Shown piece by piece: positions 58,477-64,000 of a stretch of 64,000 nucleotides of DNA (position 1 is the first letter of the stretch; each line of letters begins with the position of its first letter). This stretch comes from Chelonoidis abingdonii. Lineage: Eukaryota > Chordata > Testudines > Testudinidae. The position numbers and the translations under genes were made by a program. Location: assembly GCF_003597395.2 (NCBI RefSeq), contig NC_133771.1, positions 44,591,845-44,655,844 on the forward strand. The letters are read 5' to 3'. Under the pieces are notes generated by a model. The model did no database searches and was not told where the DNA came from. It saw nothing but the letters and a program-made list of their open reading frames with translations.

Positions 58477-59466
58477 CAGGGGTCAGCAACCTACGGCACA
58501 CGTGACACAGGTGGCACGCGAGCCGATTTTTGATGGCACATGGGGCAGGCTGAGCTGCTCAGCCCGCCACCGCTCTGGGGTTCCTGCTGCTGGCCCCTTG
58601 CCAGCTGGAGTCCCGCCGCTGGTCCCACTGAGCACTCGCTGCTGGCCTGGGGAAAGGAACCCAAACTGTCAGTGGGCTGAGACCCAGCTGGCAGGAGCCA
58701 GCAGCTGAAACCCCAGAGCAGGGTGGGCTGTGTGTTGCTCTGGGGTTCTTGCTGCTGGACCCTTGCCAGCTGGGGTCCCGCCGCTGGTCCCACTCAGTGC
58801 CTGCTGCCGGCCTGGGTGAAGGAACCCCAGGCTGGAAGCGGGCTGAGACCCCAACTGGCAGGAGCTGGCTGCTGAAACCCCAGAGCGGGGGTGGGCGGAG
58901 ATGCTCAGCCCATCACTGAAACTCCACAGCTGGGCGGGCTGACCCACTCAGCCCGCTGCCACTCTGGGGTTCCGGCTGCTGACCCCTTGCCAGCCGGGGT
59001 CCTCACTGCAGCCCCACTCAACTTGCTTCCTGTTGGAGTTCCAGCGCAGACCCCCTGCCAGACAGGGTCCAGGCCTAACTCAGCCCTACCAGCCGCCAGC
59101 TCCACTCACCTCAGCTGCCGGTCTGGGGTTCCAGCCGGTTATCAGCTTATAACTCAGAAGCCTGTGTGCAGCTTAAATTATCCAAATATGTGCCCTCAGA
59201 CATTAGAAAACTCAACAAGGAAAAGCAAGGGCAAGGATCACACTAAACTAATAAGATCTGCATTTTAATTTAATGTTAAATAAAGCTTCTGAAACATTTT
59301 GAAAACCTTGTTTACTTTACATATAATGATAATTTGGTTATATATTATAGACTTATAGAGAGATCTTCTAAAAAAATGTTAAAACGTATTACTGACACGT
59401 GAACCTTAAATTAGAGTGTATACATGAAGACTCAGCACACCACTGCTGAAAGGTTGCCGACCCCTG
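58477..59466. mobile_element. hAT element, CAGGGGTCAGCAACC ends, GC-rich core
   Basis: The ends CAGGGGTCAGCAACCT and AGGTTGCCGACCCCTG are inverted. The exact 8-bp duplication GACTAGGT flanks it (58469-58476 and 59467-59474). The core (58540-59130) repeats a GCTCTGGGGTTC-CTGCTGCTGG unit at about 58571, 58738 and 58961 in roughly 170-220 base steps, with inverted parts. The right third is AT-rich and homologous to 11104-11390. Frames over the core are not genes. Confidence 0.93.
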
Positions 59467-59474
59467 GACTAGGT

Positions 59475-60968
59475 TATTCTTAACACTCAGAATATCTTCT
59501 GCATCTCAGTACAATGGCAGCTTCCTCTTCAGTTTGCTAAAGCTAAAGACATTGTTGTGGGTTGTTGTTGTGGTTGTTGTTTTGTTTTGTTTTTCTGGCT
59601 GACAGTTGTGTTCTGCGGTTAAGTGAAAAAGAAGAAGAAAGGGTCCATTACATTCTTAACTAATCAGCCACTTCTCTCTCTCACACACACACACACACAC
59701 AAAAGTAAAAAACAACGGCTAAAAGGAGAAATAAGAGGGTAGGGTAAAGACAACTATCATAATAAGACAATAGAACACTCTCTTTAGTGTTCCGGCATTT
59801 GGCCTCAAGTGTTCCCAGAGGATGCCTTGTCGGAACTGGGGAGGCAACAGCCACATCAGGCAGTTCCCTTAGCCCCCAGAGTCATTGGTCTGAAGGAAGA
59901 GTCAGGTGCATTATGAGGATGTGGAGTTTTCAGGCCAAGAGTTTACTTCATCCCATGAAGCCATCAAAGGGAGGAGTTTGTGTGCGAAAGTGGATGGAAA
60001 TTAAAGGTCACAGGTCTTAAGGATAAAGAAAGATAAGAGACTAGCTGGGAGGGTTAAAATGATGAATATTTGAATTTCAGTGTCCTATTACTACCCAAAT
60101 TGTTTATTGAATCCCAGTATACTGTTAGTTTCTCAATCCTAACAATTGTGGAAAACCACTTCTCCTTTTCTTGTGCTGATTTGCATGATAGTGAATACAT
60201 ATGGCTCACATTAAAACAGATCGCACCATGGCTTGACATGTCTTAGTTTAATTTTGCTCTGCTACTTCCGGTAGCATATCCCTCCTGGAAATATAGTCTG
60301 AAAAGGGCGGGGTTGGGGGTGGGTGGAAAAAACACACAACTGAAAGGCCAACACATTTTTTTTTAATCTGACCATAGCAACATTCACTTTAAATCTAAAT
60401 GTTACCTAGTATCAACTGTCATGATAAATTTACATAAATGAAACAAACCTAAAATTTTTACCCTAGTCTGTTGGTATAACAAGACTTCCTGCTGTGCTTC
60501 AGCATCTCTGTGGTGGGCTGTTTCAGATGTAAATAGCAAGCAGTAATAAGAATCTTGATTTTGATGAAGTATCACATGTAGGATATCCTTCAGGGAAGCT
60601 TGTTGCTTTACAGAATTGAGAAAGTATGTTTAATTGGATCAGTAGCTGACATTAACAACAGCTGTGCAACAAAGATGCCAATTTCTGCCACTAGGGACAT
60701 AATATAATCATAGATGCATACCACTACAAAGAAGCCAGTAGGCAATGAGTATACAAAGAAGACAAGGAAAGAAAAGAAAAATTACAAAACTAATTCACAG
60801 CACTGAAGTAAGGAATCACATCTCAAAGTCTATCTTTTTTATTTCCATGGGGTTCACTATGGAATTAGATTGTAGTACTTTTGTCATAAGCATGGAGGGC
60901 ATAGAAACAAGATGAAACCTCTGCATCATTTGGAACCAAGGAAAACCTATTTTTTTATTTGTTTATAC
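59475..60968. other. Unique DNA with GTT and CA microsatellites
   Basis: GTTGTT run at about 59562-59595 and CA run at 59682-59700. No gene seen. Confidence 0.55.
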
Positions 60969-61300
60969 CACTGTTTCCCAAATTTGGGATGCTGCTTGTG
61001 TAGGGAAAGCCCTGGCGGGCCGGGCCAGTTTGTTTATCTGCACTGTCCACAAGTTCGGCCGATCACGGCTCCCACTGGCCGTGGTTTGCTGTCCCAGGCC
61101 AATGGGGGCTGCTGGAAGCAGTGGCCAGTACGTCCCTTGGCCCGCACCACTTCCAGTAGCTCCCATTGGCCTGGAGCAGCGAACCGCAGCCAGTGGGAAC
61201 TTCAATCAGCCAGAGCTGCAGACAGGGCAGATAAACAAACCGGCCCGGCCTGCCAGGAGCTTTCCCTACACAAACTGTGTCCCAAGTTTGGGAAACACTG
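60969..61300. mobile_element. Palindromic hAT MITE, CAGTGTTTCCCAAAC ends
   Basis: The ends CACTGTTTCCCAAATTTGGG and CCCAAGTTTGGGAAACACTG are near-perfect inverted repeats, and pairing continues inward (GTGTAGGGAAAGC with GCTTTCCCTACAC). Flanks GTTTATAC / CTTTACAC fit a decayed 8-bp duplication. The core is shared with 8509-8831. Confidence 0.88.
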
Positions 61301-61772
61301 CTTTACACTAATATGAATGAATCTGTGATAAAGTCAATGCAGCCCTGTGGTTGGGGGCAATGTTACTTTAAGTCCCAAAAGAAGGGAAAATATCCAGTCC
61401 CAGCTTCAGAGGAAACAGAATAGTTACAAGATGCTTTCCTTCTGTCAACAATCCCAAGCAAACAAGTTTAGGGTGGCTTCCTTTGGCATGAGTTTGTAGC
61501 ATCTCAGAGCTAGTACAGTATTTCTCATCGTAAGCCAGGGCGTTAGTTTCACAGTCTCAGATTGCTCTCTGGTCTGAGTTTGGTTCAGGAGTCCCATGGG
61601 TTAGGAAGAGCTCACAGCACAGTCTCTCTTCTTTCTCAGAAACACAAATACCTTTTTCTCTGACAAAGTGTTTATTTCATTTTATGGGTTCTCTTACAGC
61701 TGCTTGTCTCCACTTCTCAGCAGTCAGTTCCTTTTTCCAGCCCTGGCAGCTCCAGCAGTCTTTGAAGACTAA
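61301..61772. other. Unique DNA
   Basis: Nothing recognised. Confidence 0.5.
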
Positions 61773-61959
61773 GCTATGACTATACTACAAAACTTACTCT
61801 AGCCCCCATGACTGGTGGTAGCTGTATCAGTGGGAGAAGCTCTCTCACCAACATAGCACAGTCCACACCGGCCCGTAGGTTGGTCTAACTTACATCACTC
61901 AGGGCATCACCCCTGAGCAACATAACTTATACAATGTAAGCGGTAGTGTGTACATAGAC
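61773..61959. mobile_element. MITE with GCTATG...TACACTA-type ends
   Basis: The left end GCTATGACTATACTAC and the right end GTAGTGTGTACATAGACC are inverted. The interior has GGGAGAAGCTCTCTCACC and CATCACCCCTGAGCAACATA. Target duplication unclear. Related in end sequence but not in core to 37794-38395. Confidence 0.65.
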
Positions 61960-62164
61960 CAAGTTTCTGCTCTCAGCCTAGTGAAGGGATCTAACCTCTT
62001 CCTGATCCAGCCAGGGACAAGGCACTTCTAGAAGCATTTTAATAAAAGCATTTATAGTACCATTTAATTAAAAAAAAGCTGATATCCCCCCCACATCCTA
62101 AAACTTATTAACAGTCTGGTATGCCCTATAGCAAGCAGCTGCTGTGAGCTTTAGGGAATTTTAT
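61960..62164. other. Unique DNA
   Basis: Nothing recognised. Confidence 0.5.
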
Positions 62165-63566
62165 TATATTTTATCAGACACACAGATGAACATGGGAAGA
62201 GTCAACATAGTTTTTGATAAGGTAAATAATGTCTCACCTATCTACATGAAATCTTTGAGTGGGTCAACAAGCAAGTGGATAGGGCTGATCCAGTGGATAT
62301 AGTGTACTTAGATTTTCAGAAAGCCTTTGACAAGGTTCCTCACTAAAGGCTCTTAAGCAAAGTAAGCTGTCATGGGATAACAGAGAAGGTCTTCTCATGG
62401 ATCAGTAACTAGTTAAAAGATAGGAATAAATGGTCAGCTTTCAGAATGAAGAGAAGTAAATAATGGTGTCCCCCAGGGGTCTGAACTGGGACCAGTCCTA
62501 TTCAACAAATTCATAAATGATCTGGAAAAAAGGGTAAACAGTGAGGTGGCAAAATTTGCAGATGATACAAAACTACTCAAGATAGTTAAGTCCAAAGCAA
62601 ACTGTGAGGAGGTACAAAAGGACCTCATATAACTGTGTGACTGGGCAACAAAATGGCAGATGAAATTCAATGTTGATAAATACAGAGTAATACACATTGG
62701 AAAACATTGTCCAATCTATACATATAAAATGATGAGGTCTATATTAGCTGTTACCATTCAAAAGAGAGATTTGGGAGTCACTATGGATAGTTTTCAGAAA
62801 ACATCTGCTCAATGTGCACTGGCAGTGAAAAAAGCTAACAGAATGTTGGGAATCATTAGGAAAGGGATAGATAATTAGAGATTAAATCATATTGCTGCTA
62901 CATTAATCCATGGTAGCCTACAACTTGAATACTGCAGGCAGATCTTGTCACCCCATATATTAGAATTGGAAAAGATACAGAAAAGGACAACAAAAATGAT
63001 TAGGCGTATGGAACAGCTTCCATGTGAGGAAAGATTAATACGATTGGGATTTTTCAACTTGGAAAAGAGACAACTAAGAGAGGATATGATAGAGGTCTAT
63101 ACAATCATGACTGGTGTGGAGAAAGTGAATAAAGAAGTGTTATTTACTCCTTCTCACGATACAAGAACCAAGAGTCACCCAATGAAATTAATAGGCAGCA
63201 GGTTTAACACACACACACACAAAAAGGAAGTATTTATTCACACAACACACAGTCAACCTGTGGGACTCTTTGCCAGAGGATGTTGTGAAGGCCAAGACTA
63301 TAACAGGATTCAAAAAAGAAAGAAGTAGATAAATTCATGGAGGATAGGTCCATCAATGGCTATTAGACAGGATGGACAGGGGTGGTGTCCCTAACATCTG
63401 TTTGTCAGAACCTGGGAATGGGCAATATAAGATGGATCACTTGACGATTACCTGTTCTGTTCATTCCCCTAATGCACCTGGCATTGGCCACTGTCAGAAG
63501 ACAGGATACCAGGCTAGATGGACCTTTGGTCTGTCCGAGCATGGCTGGCCATTGTTATGTTCTTAT
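62165..63566 (+). pseudogene. CR1 LINE, 5'-truncated: reverse transcriptase and 3' end
   Basis: The copy starts within reverse transcriptase (VDFQKAFDKVP-like text: YLDFQKAFDKVP near 62310-62342), then reads NGVPQGS-like (62463-62485, in a broken frame) and AKFADDTKL (62549-62575), which has the catalytic aspartate pair. Further on, near 62945-63100, comes LEKIQKRTTKMIRRMEQLPC, then RLIRLGFFNLEKRQLREDMI, the standard C-terminal CR1 text. The 3' end ATGGACCTTTGGTCTGTCC, then GGCCATTGTTATGTTCTTAT is the complement of the start of 37847-38304. It is a different CR1 subfamily from 2862-8877. Frames of 127 and 72 codons survive, so it is younger but not intact. Confidence 0.9.
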
Positions 63567-63604
63567 GCTCAAACCCACCATGTACACATTCTGAAATGTC
63601 AGTG

Positions 63605-64000
63605 ATGGACAGCACAATGGTTAACTGAGAAAGTGTTCGACCTAGCAGACAAACAATGCAGAGTGAAAGAGAATGGTTTGGACATGAAAGAGTATAGGTG
63701 CTATTATGAGGAACTGAGCAGACATATTCTAAGGCAGACAAGAGTGAATACATGGGACCAAAATGTGTGAAAGTTGAGAATAACAAAAGTAATACAAAAG
63801 CTGTGTTCAGAGAGATCAGACTTCTTTATAAAAAAAGTTTTCCCCACAATCAAACATAATAAAAGATTATGATGACACAGTGCTCACCAAGAATGATGAT
63901 ATTAAACACAGGTGAAGAGACTACTGTGCCAAGCTGAATGCCTCTCCAGAGCCACTCATAATACAGGATGACAGAAAAGAGAGTAAGGAGCTGGAGCCAT
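63605..64000 (+). pseudogene. LINE ORF2 linker/reverse transcriptase start, cut by window edge
   Basis: The plus strand reads WLTEKVFDLADKQCRV, EYRCYYEELSRHILRQ near 63690-63735, AVFREIRLLYKKSFPH near 63803-63850, and then VLTKNDDIKHR followed by a stop and RDYCAKLNASPE (63880-63945). This order, ending in D/N-x2-DIK.R...YC..L, is what I expect between the endonuclease and reverse transcriptase of L1- or RTE-like LINEs (the same text is often annotated as endonuclease-reverse transcriptase or craniofacial development protein 2-like). There are at least three stops. It continues past the window. Confidence 0.5.

Noticed and set aside
58502..59268. Frames of up to 125 codons in the 58.5-59.3 kb GC-rich block
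   Set aside because: They lie in tandem GC-rich cargo of a hAT element and show no known motif.
1..64000. CRISPR arrays, bacterial operons, phage or plasmid features
   Set aside because: None present; sequence style is vertebrate nuclear DNA.

Overview
This window looks like nuclear DNA from a non-avian reptile, most likely a cryptodiran turtle. It is AT-rich and bears no bacterial signals (no operons, no ribosome binding sites). It is packed with CR1 LINEs, a tRNA-derived SINE with a CR1 tail (the Cry-SINE layout), hAT-type DNA transposons, Penelope-like termini, a DIRS-like remnant and solo-LTR-like blocks. The taxonomic call is inference from repeat families recognised by eye. I found no convincing host protein-coding exon, tRNA or rRNA gene; the locus behaves like a gene desert or a very large intron.

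Layout. 1-2.6 kb: two copies of a MITE with a TCTACACTA-type end, flanking unique DNA. 2.86-8.88 kb: a decayed plus-strand CR1 (ORF1 esterase-like remnant, endonuclease, reverse transcriptase, 3' end). It is split by a minus-strand CR1, which is itself split by a MITE, a SINE and a GC-rich hAT element; another hAT MITE sits near the CR1 3' end. 9.0-16.1 kb: a Penelope-like inverted unit, a CORE-SINE, hAT MITEs with 8-bp target duplications, a solo LTR (13.08-13.84 kb) and a CpG-rich TATA-bearing LTR-like block (15.04-16.09 kb). 16.1-30.3 kb: mostly unique DNA with a Tigger-like MITE, another Penelope foldback, a GC-rich hAT element and a diverged A-B-A' repeat. 30.3-32.5 kb: a probable long LTR carrying a Penelope foldback and a MITE. 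34.2-42.0 kb: a hAT MITE, a DIRS-like non-autonomous element with an open 248-codon reading frame, a CR1 inside a MITE, and a ~3.0 kb hAT element with a broken transposase and a GC minisatellite. 42-64 kb: long unique stretches, GC-rich hAT elements at 47.0-48.0 and 58.5-59.5 kb, a palindromic hAT MITE at 61 kb, a truncated CR1 at 62.2-63.6 kb and the start of another LINE at the right edge.

The sequences interact as layered parasites rather than as a pathway. LINE machinery (CR1) plausibly moved the SINE, transposases of the hAT kind moved the many 8-bp-TSD elements, and nesting order gives relative ages. The most interesting structures are the inverted Penelope-like termini with hammerhead-ribozyme-like cores and 12-14 bp target duplications, the DIRS-like element with an uninterrupted gag-like frame, and hAT MITEs that share one core under two different sets of termini.
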